Below, one piece after another: positions 18,158 to 25,620 of a stretch of 51,867 nucleotides of DNA; the first letter of the stretch is position 1, and each line of letters begins with the position of its first letter. The DNA is from Longimicrobium sp. (GTDB lineage Bacteria > Gemmatimonadota > Gemmatimonadetes > Longimicrobiales > Longimicrobiaceae). The notes beneath the pieces were generated by a model that made no database searches, was not told the origin of the DNA, and saw only the letters and a list, made by a program, of their open reading frames with translations. The DNA lies in the NCBI GenBank assembly GCA_036377595.1, contig DASUYB010000120.1, forward strand, positions 1-51,867. Reading direction: 5' to 3'. The translations under genes and the position numbers were made by a program.

Positions 18158-18439
18158 ATGAAGGCCGAGGACGTGTTTGCGCGGATCAATGCCGATCACC
18201 CGGAGATCGCCGAGATCGCCCACGAGGTTGATCCGCCATTCATCCTTGCCGGGAATGTCATCCGAACCTGTACGTTGCGTGGGCTCACCCCGGAGCAACT
18301 GGCGGAACGCACGGGTCTCACGCTGCGGCAGATCCGGCGGATCCAGTGTGGCGACTCGAACCCTCGACTGCTTACGATCGCGAAGATCGCTCACGTCCTG
18401 GGGTTGACTTTGCCCGAACTGCTGGGGGAGCAGCCCTGA
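18158..18439 (+). CDS. XRE-family helix-turn-helix regulator
   Basis: This is a 93-residue DNA-binding protein. The HTH is visible as LTPEQLAERTGLTLRQIRRI followed by the recognition-loop segment NPRLLTIAKIAHVLGLTL. The N-terminal 40 residues (ADHPEIAEIAHEVDPPFIL) are unlike common HigA antitoxins, although length and context fit an antitoxin-type regulator. GGAGGGAG precedes the ATG. It lies 40 bp before a DUF433 gene, and the two may form one transcript. No toxin gene sits upstream. Confidence 0.85.
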   Translation: MKAEDVFARINADHPEIAEIAHEVDPPFILAGNVIRTCTLRGLTPEQLAERTGLTLRQIRRIQCGDSNPRLLTIAKIAHVLGLTLPELLGEQP

Positions 18440-18479
18440 ACCGAAGCGGCCGGAACGCTTCGGCCACCCGGGAGGAAAG

Positions 18480-18713
18480 ATGAACTGGCGCGATCATATC
18501 AGCGTTGACCCCGAGATCTTGGCGGGGAAGCCCGTCGTGCGCGGCACACGGCTCGGCGTCGATCTTCTGCTCGAGCTCTTCGCGGCCGGCTGGACCGTCG
18601 AACAGGTGCTGACGAACTATCCCGTCCTGACGCCTGACGCGGTCAAGGCGGTGTTCGCGTATGCGAGCAGCAGCGGGTCCTCGTCACGCTCGATCGTGAT
18701 TTCGGCGAGCTGA
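18480..18713 (+). CDS. DUF433 protein with abnormal C-terminus
   Basis: Residues 1-62 are a normal DUF433 domain (RDHISVDPEILAGKPVVRGT, then VEQVLTNYPVLTPDAVKAVF). DUF433 genes usually precede a DUF5615 PIN-like partner and behave like antitoxins. Here the last 15 residues (SSSGSSSRSIVISAS) are a Ser-rich tail. It arises because the frame runs into the partner gene out of phase. A deletion appears to have removed the end of this gene and the start of the partner. GGAGG precedes the ATG. Confidence 0.8.
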   Translation: MNWRDHISVDPEILAGKPVVRGTRLGVDLLLELFAAGWTVEQVLTNYPVLTPDAVKAVFAYASSSGSSSRSIVISAS

Positions 18714-18886
18714 TCTACCGCGATCTCGCCCCCGTACCGCCCGGCGTGCTGTACCTCCGCATCTTTTCCTCTCCCGAAGCTCCCGCGGAAATCCTCATTC
18801 GACTGCTGGGTGATCCGGGGTTTGTCATCGAAGGCCGGTTCTCTGTCATCTCTCGCGACGGCGTGCGCCAGCGTCCACTGCCGTAG
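18662..18886 (+). pseudogene. Truncated DUF5615 PIN-like toxin remnant
   Basis: In the +2 frame relative to DUF433 the sequence reads CEQQRVLVTLDRDFGELIYR and ends GRFSVISRDGVRQRPLP with a stop at 18886. LVTLDRDFGEL is the conserved Asp-containing motif in the second half of DUF5615 proteins. The first half, with the DENxP-type catalytic Asp, is missing. No start codon lies before the domain in this frame, so it is unlikely to be expressed. Confidence 0.8.
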
Positions 18887-18899
18887 AAGCCCGCCGCGG

Positions 18900-18929
18900 T
18901 TGACGCCGGGCGCGCGGACGGCGTATCGT
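18900..18929 (+). promoter_or_regulatory. Promoter of the TldD-like gene
   Basis: TTGACG (18900-18905), an 18-nt spacer and TATCGT (18924-18929) lie 44 bp before the ATG at 18974. Confidence 0.6.
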
Positions 18930-18973
18930 GCCGGCGCATCCTCCCCTCTCCATCTCCTCACCTGGCGAAGCAG

Positions 18974-20566
18974 ATGAACCGCCGAGAGTTCCTTGCGCGC
19001 GGCGCCGCCACGGCCGCGGGGGTGTCGCTCCTGCCGGGCGTCGCGCACGCGGCGCGGCTGCCGCTGGACGACCCCGAGTACCGCGAGCTGGCCCTGCGCG
19101 CGCTCGACGCCGCCCGCACCGCCGGCGCCACCTACGCCGACGTGCGCATCGTGCGCAACCGCAGCCAGTCCGTCTCCACGCGCGAGCAGCGGGTCACCGG
19201 CTTCCAGGACGGTGAGACCTTCGGCTTCGGCGTGCGCGTGCTGGCCGGCGGCGCCTGGGGGTTCGCCGCCAGCCGCGAGCTGAGCCTGGACGAGGTGCAG
19301 CGCGTGGCCCGCGAGGCGGTGGCGCAGGCCCGCGCCAACGCGGCCATGCGGCGCCAGCCGGTGCAGCTGGCCCCGGCGGAGCGCGTGGCCGAGGGCACCT
19401 GGCGCTCGCCCATCCGCACCGACCCGTTCGACGTGGCGGTGGAGGAGAAGGTGGCGCTGCTGCTGGCGGCCAACGACGCGGCCATGAAGGCCGGCGCGCG
19501 CTTCGCCACCTCGTCGATGTTCTTCCTGAAGGAGGAGAAGACCTTCGCCAGCAGCGAGGGGTCGTTCATCACCCAGACGGTGTTCCGCTCGTATCCGCAG
19601 ATGACCGTCACCGCGGTGCGCGACAACGACTTCCAGAGCCGCATGTCCACCCCGGTGCAGCCGATGGGCCTCGGCTACGAGCACGTGCGCGACGCGCGCC
19701 TGGTGGAGAACGCGGCCGTCTGGGCGCGCGAGGCGGTGGAGAAGCTGTCGGCCAGGCCGGTGCAGCCCGGGCGCTACGACCTGGTGCTCCTCCCCTCGCA
19801 CCTGTTCCTGACCATCCACGAGTCCATCGCGCACCCCACGGAGCTCGACCGCATCCTGGGCGAGGAGGCCAACTTCGCGGGAACGTCGTTCATCTCCCCC
19901 ATCCAGGACTACCTGGGGAAGTTCCGCTACGGGCCCGAGATCTTCAACATCCAGGCGGAGCGCTCGGCGCCGGGGAGCCTGGCCACGGTGGGGTGGGACG
20001 ACGAGGGGGTGCGGCCGGAGGAGTACCTGATCGTCCGCAACGGGATCCTGAACGACCTGCAGACCACCCGCGAGCAGGCGCCCATGCTGGCCGACTGGTA
20101 CCGCAGCCAGGGCCGCCCCGTGCGCAGCCACGGCAACAGCTACGCGGAGAGCTGGTCGGCGGTGCAGTTCCAGCGCATGCCGAACGTGAACCTGCTGCCG
20201 CACCCCTCGCGCGACGTGACGCTGGAGGAGCTGGTGGCGGACGTGAAGGACGGGATCATGATCGAGGGGCGCGGCTCGTACTCGATCGACCAGCAGCGCT
20301 ACAACGCGCAGTTCGGCGGGCAGGTGTTCCACGAGATCAGGAACGGGAAGGTCGGGGGGATGCTGAAGGACGTGGCGTACCAGATGCGCACCCCCGAGTT
20401 CTGGAACTCGCTGGACCTCCTCGGCGGGCGGAGCAGCTACTACGTGGGCGGATCGTTCAACGACGGCAAGGGCCAGCCCTCGCAGTCCAACGCCGTGTCC
20501 CACGGCTGCCCGCCGGCGCGCTTCCGCCAGGTGAACGTGATCAACACCGGGCGCACGGGCGGCTGA
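18974..20566 (+). CDS. TldD/PmbA-family metallopeptidase, Tat-exported
   Basis: The product has 530 residues. It begins with a twin-arginine signal (NRREFLARGAATAAGV, cleavage after AHA), so it is probably folded before export. The TldD-type zinc motif is visible as HESIAHPTELD (HExxxH). GRGSYSIDQQRYNAQFGGQ and the C-terminal GCPPARFRQV fit the family. TldD proteins normally pair with a TldE partner to degrade unfolded peptides or trim RiPP leaders. No partner gene is adjacent here. A good sigma-70 promoter precedes it and a strong hairpin follows. Confidence 0.88.
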   Translation: MNRREFLARGAATAAGVSLLPGVAHAARLPLDDPEYRELALRALDAARTAGATYADVRIVRNRSQSVSTREQRVTGFQDGETFGFGVRVLAGGAWGFAASRELSLDEVQRVAREAVAQARANAAMRRQPVQLAPAERVAEGTWRSPIRTDPFDVAVEEKVALLLAANDAAMKAGARFATSSMFFLKEEKTFASSEGSFITQTVFRSYPQMTVTAVRDNDFQSRMSTPVQPMGLGYEHVRDARLVENAAVWAREAVEKLSARPVQPGRYDLVLLPSHLFLTIHESIAHPTELDRILGEEANFAGTSFISPIQDYLGKFRYGPEIFNIQAERSAPGSLATVGWDDEGVRPEEYLIVRNGILNDLQTTREQAPMLADWYRSQGRPVRSHGNSYAESWSAVQFQRMPNVNLLPHPSRDVTLEELVADVKDGIMIEGRGSYSIDQQRYNAQFGGQVFHEIRNGKVGGMLKDVAYQMRTPEFWNSLDLLGGRSSYYVGGSFNDGKGQPSQSNAVSHGCPPARFRQVNVINTGRTGG

Positions 20567-20587
20567 TCCGCACGGCATCAATCACGT

Positions 20588-20660
20588 GGAGGCTCGCGGA
20601 GGTGGATGGAGATCCCCTCCGCGAGCCTCCGCGTTCTCCGTGTCCTCCGCGTGAGGTTTG
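20588..20660. repeat. Hairpin repeat after the TldD-like gene
   Basis: A perfect 15-bp stem (20588-20602 with 20616-20630, core ggctcgcggagg) is followed by ccgcgttctccgtgtcctcc and a second partial arm. This resembles repeat A in architecture (short internal units, palindromic arms) but not in sequence. It may end TldD transcripts. Confidence 0.6.
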
Positions 20661-20812
20661 TCCCCCTCGGCACGCCGCGCGACGGCGTCCATCGCACGCT
20701 CTCCACGAAGCAGGCGACGATGCGGGATCTTCTTTCCATAGAGCGGTTTACAAGCAGAAGCCCACCCCGCCGCCGATGGCCCGCAGAGCACCCGAAAGGG
20801 GGCCGCGCGCGG

Positions 20813-20842
20813 TTGACAACCCCCGGTGCGGGGGGATAGCTT
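20813..20842 (+). promoter_or_regulatory. Promoter of secD-secF
   Basis: TTGACA (20813-20818), an 18-nt spacer with an inverted ccccgg/gggg core, and TAGCTT (20837-20842) give a strong sigma-70 promoter 75 bp before secD. Confidence 0.7.
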
Positions 20843-20917
20843 TGCAAGTTTCCGTAAGACAACCTGTTCCGTCTTCTCGGGCCCTCTCAACCCCTCTCCG
20901 GGAGTTCTCGGCTTCCG

Positions 20918-22480
20918 ATGTTCCAGAACCTCAAGGTCCGCCTGGGCCTGATCGCAGGACTCACCGTCCTCAGTATTCTCGCGCTCATCTACAAGCCGAT
21001 CACCCTCGGCCTGGACCTCCAGGGCGGGGCGCACTACGCCATGGAGATCGACGAGTCGCGCACGGTGCTCACGCCCGAGGCGCGGCGCGACGCCATCGAC
21101 CGCGCGCTCAAGGTGGTGCGCATCCGCGTGGACGAGCTGGGCGTGTCGGAGCCCGTGGTGCAGAAGGCCGGCGAGGACCGCATCATCGTGGAGCTGGCCG
21201 GGCGCACCGACCAGTCGCGGGCCAAGGAGGTGCTGCAGAAGTCGGCCTTCCTGGAGTTCAAGATCGTGCGCCCCACGAGCGAGCTGCAGGGTCTGCTGCC
21301 GCGCATGGAGGCCGCCGTCGCCGCCGCCTTCCCCAACGAGGCGCGGCCGGCCGGCACCCCGGCGGGGAACGCCGCGGGTGGGCTGCTGCAGACCAAGACG
21401 GGGCAGGACTCCACCCGCCCGGCCGACTCGCTGACCACGGCGCGCCCGCTGGAGAGCAAGTTCGCCGGCGTGGGGTCGGGGCAGCAGATCCTGATCGACA
21501 CCGCGAACGTGGCCACGGTGCAGAAGTACCTGGCGCTGCCGCAGGTGCAGGCGCTTCTTCCGCGCGGCGCCCAGTTCCTGTGGGGAATGCCCTCGGCCGA
21601 GGAGCAGAAGGGCTTTGCCAGCCTCTGGTACGTGAACCGCGACGCCATCATGACCGGCGAGCACCTGCAGAACGCGCAGGCGCAGACCGACCAGTTCAAC
21701 CGCCCGATCGTGGCGTTCGAGCTGTCGCGCCGGGCCGGCCGCCGCTTCGAGAAGGCCACCAGCGACCACCTGCACGAGCAGATGGCCATCGTGCTGGACG
21801 ACCGCGTGTACACCGCGCCGGTGATCAACGGCGCCATCAACACGCGCGGCCAGATCGAGCTGGGCAAGGCCAGCATGGAGGACGCGTCGGACCTGGCGCT
21901 GGTGCTGCGCGCCGGCGCGCTTCCCGCGCCGCTGCACATCGTGGAGGAGCGCAGCGTGGGCCCCTCGCTGGGCGAGGACTCCATCAAGAACGGCCAGATC
22001 GCGGCCATCGTGGGGATCGGCGCGGTGATCCTGATGATGATCGCCATCTACCACTTCTCGGGCGTGCTGGCCGTGATGGCGCTGGCGATCTACGTGGTCC
22101 TGTCGCTGGGGATGCTGGCGGCGCTCGACGCCACGCTCACCTTCCCCGGCATCGCGGGCCTGATCCTCTCCGTCGGCATGGCGGTGGACGCCAACGTGCT
22201 GATCTTCGAGCGCATCCGCGAGGAGCTCGACCACGGCCGCAGCATCCGCGCGGCGGTGAACGAGGGCTTCCACCACGCCATGCGCGCGATCGTGGACTCC
22301 AACGTCTCCACGCTGATCACCTGCGCGATCCTGTTCTACACCGGCACCGGCCCCATCCGCGGCTTCGCGGTGACGCTGGCCATGGGCGTGATCGCCTCGT
22401 TCTTCACGGCCGTGTTCACCACGCGGACGTTCATGCAGCTTTACCTCGAGCGCCGGCGGGCGCAGAGCCTCTCGATCTGA
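20918..22480 (+). CDS. secD: Protein translocase subunit SecD
   Basis: SecD works with SecF and SecYEG and uses the proton gradient to pull proteins across the membrane. The product has 520 residues. It has an N-terminal helix, the D1 motif LGLDLQGGAHYAMEID, a periplasmic region, and five further transmembrane segments in the last 170 residues with GMAVDANVLIFERIREEL. The periplasmic region includes an Ala/Pro/Gly-rich insertion (about residues 140-180). It lies 11 bp before secF. Confidence 0.95.
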   Translation: MFQNLKVRLGLIAGLTVLSILALIYKPITLGLDLQGGAHYAMEIDESRTVLTPEARRDAIDRALKVVRIRVDELGVSEPVVQKAGEDRIIVELAGRTDQSRAKEVLQKSAFLEFKIVRPTSELQGLLPRMEAAVAAAFPNEARPAGTPAGNAAGGLLQTKTGQDSTRPADSLTTARPLESKFAGVGSGQQILIDTANVATVQKYLALPQVQALLPRGAQFLWGMPSAEEQKGFASLWYVNRDAIMTGEHLQNAQAQTDQFNRPIVAFELSRRAGRRFEKATSDHLHEQMAIVLDDRVYTAPVINGAINTRGQIELGKASMEDASDLALVLRAGALPAPLHIVEERSVGPSLGEDSIKNGQIAAIVGIGAVILMMIAIYHFSGVLAVMALAIYVVLSLGMLAALDATLTFPGIAGLILSVGMAVDANVLIFERIREELDHGRSIRAAVNEGFHHAMRAIVDSNVSTLITCAILFYTGTGPIRGFAVTLAMGVIASFFTAVFTTRTFMQLYLERRRAQSLSI

Positions 22481-22491
22481 GGGACGGGACC

Positions 22492-23499
22492 ATGAGATTC
22501 TTCCAGAACGCCAACTACCCGTTCCTGCAGTGGCGCAAGCGCGCCTACCTGGTGACCGCCGCGCTGCTGGTGATGGGGATCGGTTCGATGATCTACCACT
22601 CGCTCAAGGGCGAGGGGTGGCTGAACTACGGGGTCGACTTCACCGGCGGCACGGTGGTGCAGGTGCACTTCAACCAGCCGGTGACCGCCCAGCACCTGCG
22701 CGACGCCACCAGCGCGGCGGGGCACAGCGACTGGGAGATCACCCAGTTCGGCGGCGAGAACGACTACACCGTGCGCACCCCGCGCTTCGGCCAGGAGGCG
22801 GGGCAGGACGCGCAGTCGCGCGTGCGGCAGGCGCTGTCGACGCGCTTCCAGCCGGCGCAGTACACCATCGTGCGCACCGAGGCGGTGGGCCCCAAGGCGG
22901 GCGCCGAGCTCGAGCAGCGCGCGCTGATCGCCATCCTGCTGTCGTTCGCGGCCATCCTGGTGTACCTGGCGGCGCGCTTCGAGTGGCGCTTCGCGCTGGC
23001 GGCGGTGATCGCCACGGTGCACGACATCGTGGTGACGCTGGGCTTCCTGGCGCTGACCCGCACCGAGATCTCGCTGGGCACGGTGGCAGCGGTGCTGACG
23101 GTGGTGGGCTACTCGATGCACGACACCATCATCGTGTTCGACCGGGTGCGCGAGGACCTGGGCAAGCCGCGGCACGGGCGCACCTTCCTCGATATCCTGA
23201 ACAAGGCCATCAACGAGACGCTGCCGCGCACCACGCTGACCGTGGCCACGGTGATGGCCACGCTGCTGGCGCTGCTGGCGTTCGGCGGCCCGGTGATCTT
23301 CGGGTTCGCGCTGGTGCTGGTGCTGGGCATCGCCATCGGGACCTTCTCGTCGATCTTCGTGGCCAGCCCGGTGCTGTACGAGATCGAGCGGCATTTCCCG
23401 CGCAAGGAGAAGAAGGAGCAGGCGGTGCGCTCGCACTCGGCGCGCCGGCCCAACGGCAACCGCCCGCCCACCGCGCGCCGCGCCGAGGTGCCGCGCTGA
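22492..23499 (+). CDS. secF: Protein translocase subunit SecF
   Basis: This SecD partner has 335 residues from ATG 22492. It shows YGVDFTGGTVVQV near the N-terminus, six membrane segments and GYSMHDTIIVFDRVREDLG, the conserved SecF signature. The C-terminal tail is basic (HFPRKEKKEQAVRSHSARRP) and cytoplasmic. A perfect hairpin 100 bp downstream can end the operon. Confidence 0.95.
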   Translation: MRFFQNANYPFLQWRKRAYLVTAALLVMGIGSMIYHSLKGEGWLNYGVDFTGGTVVQVHFNQPVTAQHLRDATSAAGHSDWEITQFGGENDYTVRTPRFGQEAGQDAQSRVRQALSTRFQPAQYTIVRTEAVGPKAGAELEQRALIAILLSFAAILVYLAARFEWRFALAAVIATVHDIVVTLGFLALTRTEISLGTVAAVLTVVGYSMHDTIIVFDRVREDLGKPRHGRTFLDILNKAINETLPRTTLTVATVMATLLALLAFGGPVIFGFALVLVLGIAIGTFSSIFVASPVLYEIERHFPRKEKKEQAVRSHSARRPNGNRPPTARRAEVPR

Positions 23500-23504
23500 A
23501 CCAC

Positions 23505-23550
23505 GGTGCGAGAGTGCGAAGGTGCGAGAGTGCGAAGGTGCGAGAGTGCG
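23505..23550 (+). repeat. Tandem 16-bp repeat, left arm
   Basis: About 2.9 copies of ggtgcgagagtgcgaa follow the secF stop. The reverse complement resembles the octamer repeat before tatD (23753-23823), so the two arrays face each other. Confidence 0.85.
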
Positions 23551-23600
23551 TGATCGCTCACGCCGCGCGCCGCCGGCGCTAACACGATGCAGTTGCGAAG

Positions 23601-23640
23601 CGAGCCGCCGCGGATACCTTCCGCGGCGGCTCGCGTTTGC
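23601..23640 (+). terminator. Terminator of secD-secF
   Basis: A 13-bp perfect stem (CGAGCCGCCGCGG, 23601-23613, with 23621-23633) and a 7-nt loop are followed by CGTTTGC. Confidence 0.7.
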
Positions 23641-23669
23641 AGGTGCGCTGTACGCATCGGAGATGGGGA

Positions 23670-23727
23670 CGATGCGAGTGAACTCGCGGCTACAACGACA
23701 CGCAGTCCGCCTTCGCGGACTTCTCCG
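23670..23727 (+). repeat. Dispersed repeat B, copy 3
   Basis: It reads gaactcgcggctacaacgac, then agtccgccttcgcggact. Together these match the reverse complement of copies 1 and 2 with mismatches. It is non-coding. Confidence 0.7.
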
Positions 23728-23752
23728 GACGATGTGTCGGCGCTGATTCCAA

Positions 23753-23823
23753 CGCACTGACGCACTTTCGCACTGACGCACTCACGCACTTTCGCACTTT
23801 CGCACTTTCGCACTTTCGCACTC
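23753..23823 (+). repeat. Octamer tandem repeat before tatD
   Basis: Units of cgcacttt and cgcactga are repeated about eight times up to 7 bp before the tatD ATG, leaving no Shine-Dalgarno site there. Copy number may vary between strains. Confidence 0.85.
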
Positions 23824-23829
23824 ACTCCG

Positions 23830-24597
23830 ATGCAGCTGATCGACTCGCACGCGCACCTGGCCGACGAGCGCATCCTCCCCGACGTCGACGCGGTGGTGGA
23901 GCGCGCGCGGGCGGCGGGGCTGGCCGGCGTCGTCACCATCGCCACCGACGCGGAGGACGCGCGGACGAACCTGGCGCTGACGGAGCGCTTCGACTGCGTC
24001 TGGTCCACCGCCGGCATCCATCCCCATTCCGCCAGCACCTCGTCGGAGGAGACGCTGGCGGCGGTGCGCGAGCTGATCGCCCATCCCCGCGTCGTCGCGC
24101 TCGGCGAGACGGGGCTGGACTACCACTACGACTTCTCGCCGCGCGCGGCGCAGCGCGCCAACTTCGCGCGGCACCTGGAGATGGCGCGCGAGACGGGGCT
24201 GCCGGTGATCGTCCACTCGCGCGAGTCGGACGACGACCTGCGCGCCATCCTCCGCGAGGCGGGGCAGGGCACCGTGGGCGTGCTGCACTCCTTCTCCAGC
24301 GGCCGCGAGCTGCTCGATGACGCGCTGGCGATGGGATGGTACGCCTCGTTCTCGGGGATGATCACCTTCAAGAAGTTCGACGGGCTCGACTTCGTCCGCA
24401 TGGTCCCCGCCGACCGCATCATGGTGGAGACCGACACGCCCTACCTCGCCCCCGTCCCCCATCGCGGGAAGACGAACGAGCCCGCCTTCGTCACCCACGT
24501 CGCGATCCGGGCCGCCGAGATCCGCGGCGAGGACCCCGCCGGGTTCGCCGCGCGGACGCTGGAGAACACCCGCCGGTTCTATGGGAAGATCGGATAG
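23830..24597 (+). CDS. tatD: TatD-family metal-dependent deoxyribonuclease
   Basis: The product has 255 residues and a TIM-barrel fold. Metal ligands are in place: DSHAHLAD (HxH), GETGLDYHYDFS (Glu), HSRESDDDL (His), HSFSSG (His) and ETDTPYLAP (Asp). TatD enzymes have 3'-5' exonuclease activity and take part in DNA repair and tRNA turnover. The start codon is unusual in having no binding site, because the tandem octamer array reaches almost to it. Confidence 0.93.
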   Translation: MQLIDSHAHLADERILPDVDAVVERARAAGLAGVVTIATDAEDARTNLALTERFDCVWSTAGIHPHSASTSSEETLAAVRELIAHPRVVALGETGLDYHYDFSPRAAQRANFARHLEMARETGLPVIVHSRESDDDLRAILREAGQGTVGVLHSFSSGRELLDDALAMGWYASFSGMITFKKFDGLDFVRMVPADRIMVETDTPYLAPVPHRGKTNEPAFVTHVAIRAAEIRGEDPAGFAARTLENTRRFYGKIG

Positions 24598-24682
24598 GGA
24601 AACTTCCGTTTTCGATCGATTGTGGATATTTTGCGACGAATTTTCTGCGGTCGGTCGATCCCCATCAACCCCGGAGGGCAGG

Positions 24683-24937
24683 ATGAAGAAGCTGCACCTG
24701 GAGATCGCGGAGCTGAGCGTCGAGTCGTTCGATCCGGTGCGGGACCCCGCCTCGCCGCGAGGCACCGTGGCCGCGCGCGAGTTCACCGAGTCGACGTGCA
24801 ACCAGTTCACCTGCGGCCAGACCTGCGACATCAACGACTTCAGCTGCAACAACCAGTTGACCTGCTACGGGCCGCGGTGCCCGGCCAGCCAGTATGCCAC
24901 CTGCTTCCCCGTGTGCCAGACGGGCTCCATCTGCTAG
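24683..24937 (+). CDS. Cys-rich peptide with pinensin-like leader (1 of 4)
   Basis: The 84-residue peptide begins MKKLHLEIAELSVESF, matching the leader shared by four genes in this window (M(K/R)KLxL....LxV(E/D)SF). It resembles leaders of pinensin-type lanthipeptides. A GTV motif follows near residue 28. The core has ten Cys (TCNQFTCGQTC, CNNQLTCYGPRCP, TCFPVCQTGSIC) with Thr and Ser that could form thioethers. GGAGG precedes the ATG. No lanthipeptide dehydratase, cyclase, protease or transporter is nearby, so maturation is inferred, not shown. Confidence 0.8.
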   Translation: MKKLHLEIAELSVESFDPVRDPASPRGTVAAREFTESTCNQFTCGQTCDINDFSCNNQLTCYGPRCPASQYATCFPVCQTGSIC

Positions 24938-24946
24938 GCCGGACCG

Positions 24947-24978
24947 GCCGGGGCGGCGGCGCGCACCGCCGCCCCGGC
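24947..24978 (+). terminator. Hairpin after the first Cys-rich peptide
   Basis: A 13-bp perfect GC stem (GCCGGGGCGGCGG with its complement) and a 6-nt loop begin 10 bp after the stop codon. No U-tract is present, so it may stabilise the message or only partly terminate it. Confidence 0.5.
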
Positions 24979-25102
24979 ATCCCGCTCGACGGAATGTCGA
25001 GGCGCACTGTCGGGGCCATCGGGAGATCCACTTGCTCCTCCGGCGCGTAATGGGAGCGGCCGATCGCGATCGGGCCGCAACCCACAACGCCTGGAGGAGA
25101 CG

Positions 25103-25363
25103 ATGAAGAAGCTGAGGCTGGACCCCGAGTCGCTGCGCGTGGATTCGTTCGCCCCGCGCGCGGACGAGGACGGGCGCGGAGGGACGGTGGTGGGGCACCT
25201 CCTGCTGACCGTGGCGGAGACGTGCTACCGGCAGTACACCTGCGGCAAGACGTGCTTCGACGCGCAGACGTGCCGCATCGAGTGCCAGAGCGGCGGATAC
25301 GCGTGCCCGGACACCTACTACGTCACCTGCATCCCCGTCTGCAACACCGGCGAATTCTGCTGA
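25103..25363 (+). CDS. Cys-rich peptide with pinensin-like leader (2 of 4)
   Basis: The 86-residue peptide begins MKKLRLDPESLRVDSF and has GGTV at the leader-core transition. The core is homologous to the preceding gene: YTCGKTC aligns with FTCGQTC, and TCIPVCNTGEFC with TCFPVCQTGSIC. The two are tandem duplicates that have diverged in the middle (TCRIECQSGGYACPDTYY). GGAGGAG precedes the ATG. As with its partner, modification by an enzyme encoded elsewhere is likely but unproven. Confidence 0.82.
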   Translation: MKKLRLDPESLRVDSFAPRADEDGRGGTVVGHLLLTVAETCYRQYTCGKTCFDAQTCRIECQSGGYACPDTYYVTCIPVCNTGEFC

Positions 25364-25369
25364 CGGTCC

Positions 25370-25415
25370 GACGGGAGGCAGCCGCTGGTGGCCGCCTCCC
25401 GTCTCCAATTTTTCC
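25370..25415 (+). terminator. Terminator after the second Cys-rich peptide
   Basis: The stem GACGGGAGGC (25370-25379) pairs with GCCTCCCGTC (25394-25403), and CCAATTTTTCC follows. Confidence 0.85.
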
Positions 25416-25480
25416 TATCGCGTGATACCAACCCCCGGTGGAGTATTGGTGCCTCCAGCGAATATCGAGCTGCCGCGATG

Positions 25481-25549
25481 ATAGATCCTTCGGCCTGCAA
25501 CTGCTTGCACAGACGCTGATTACGGTCTGGCCGGCCTCGGGATGACGTC
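25481..25549 (+). repeat. Dispersed repeat C, copy 1
   Basis: This 69-bp element starts atagatccttcggcctgcaa and ends ggatgacgtc. It is of equal length and about 88% identical to 29325-29393. It follows the peptide genes and contains no gene. Confidence 0.85.
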
Positions 25550-25620
25550 AGCGTGGAATCCGTCAGGGTGCATCAACCTCATTCGAGAGTGTGTCGGACG
25601 CCTGTGAACACGCGCCGGTT

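Noticed and set aside
23505-23823. Possible CRISPR array
   Set aside because: Units are 8-16 bp, directly adjoining and without unique spacers; no cas genes are present.
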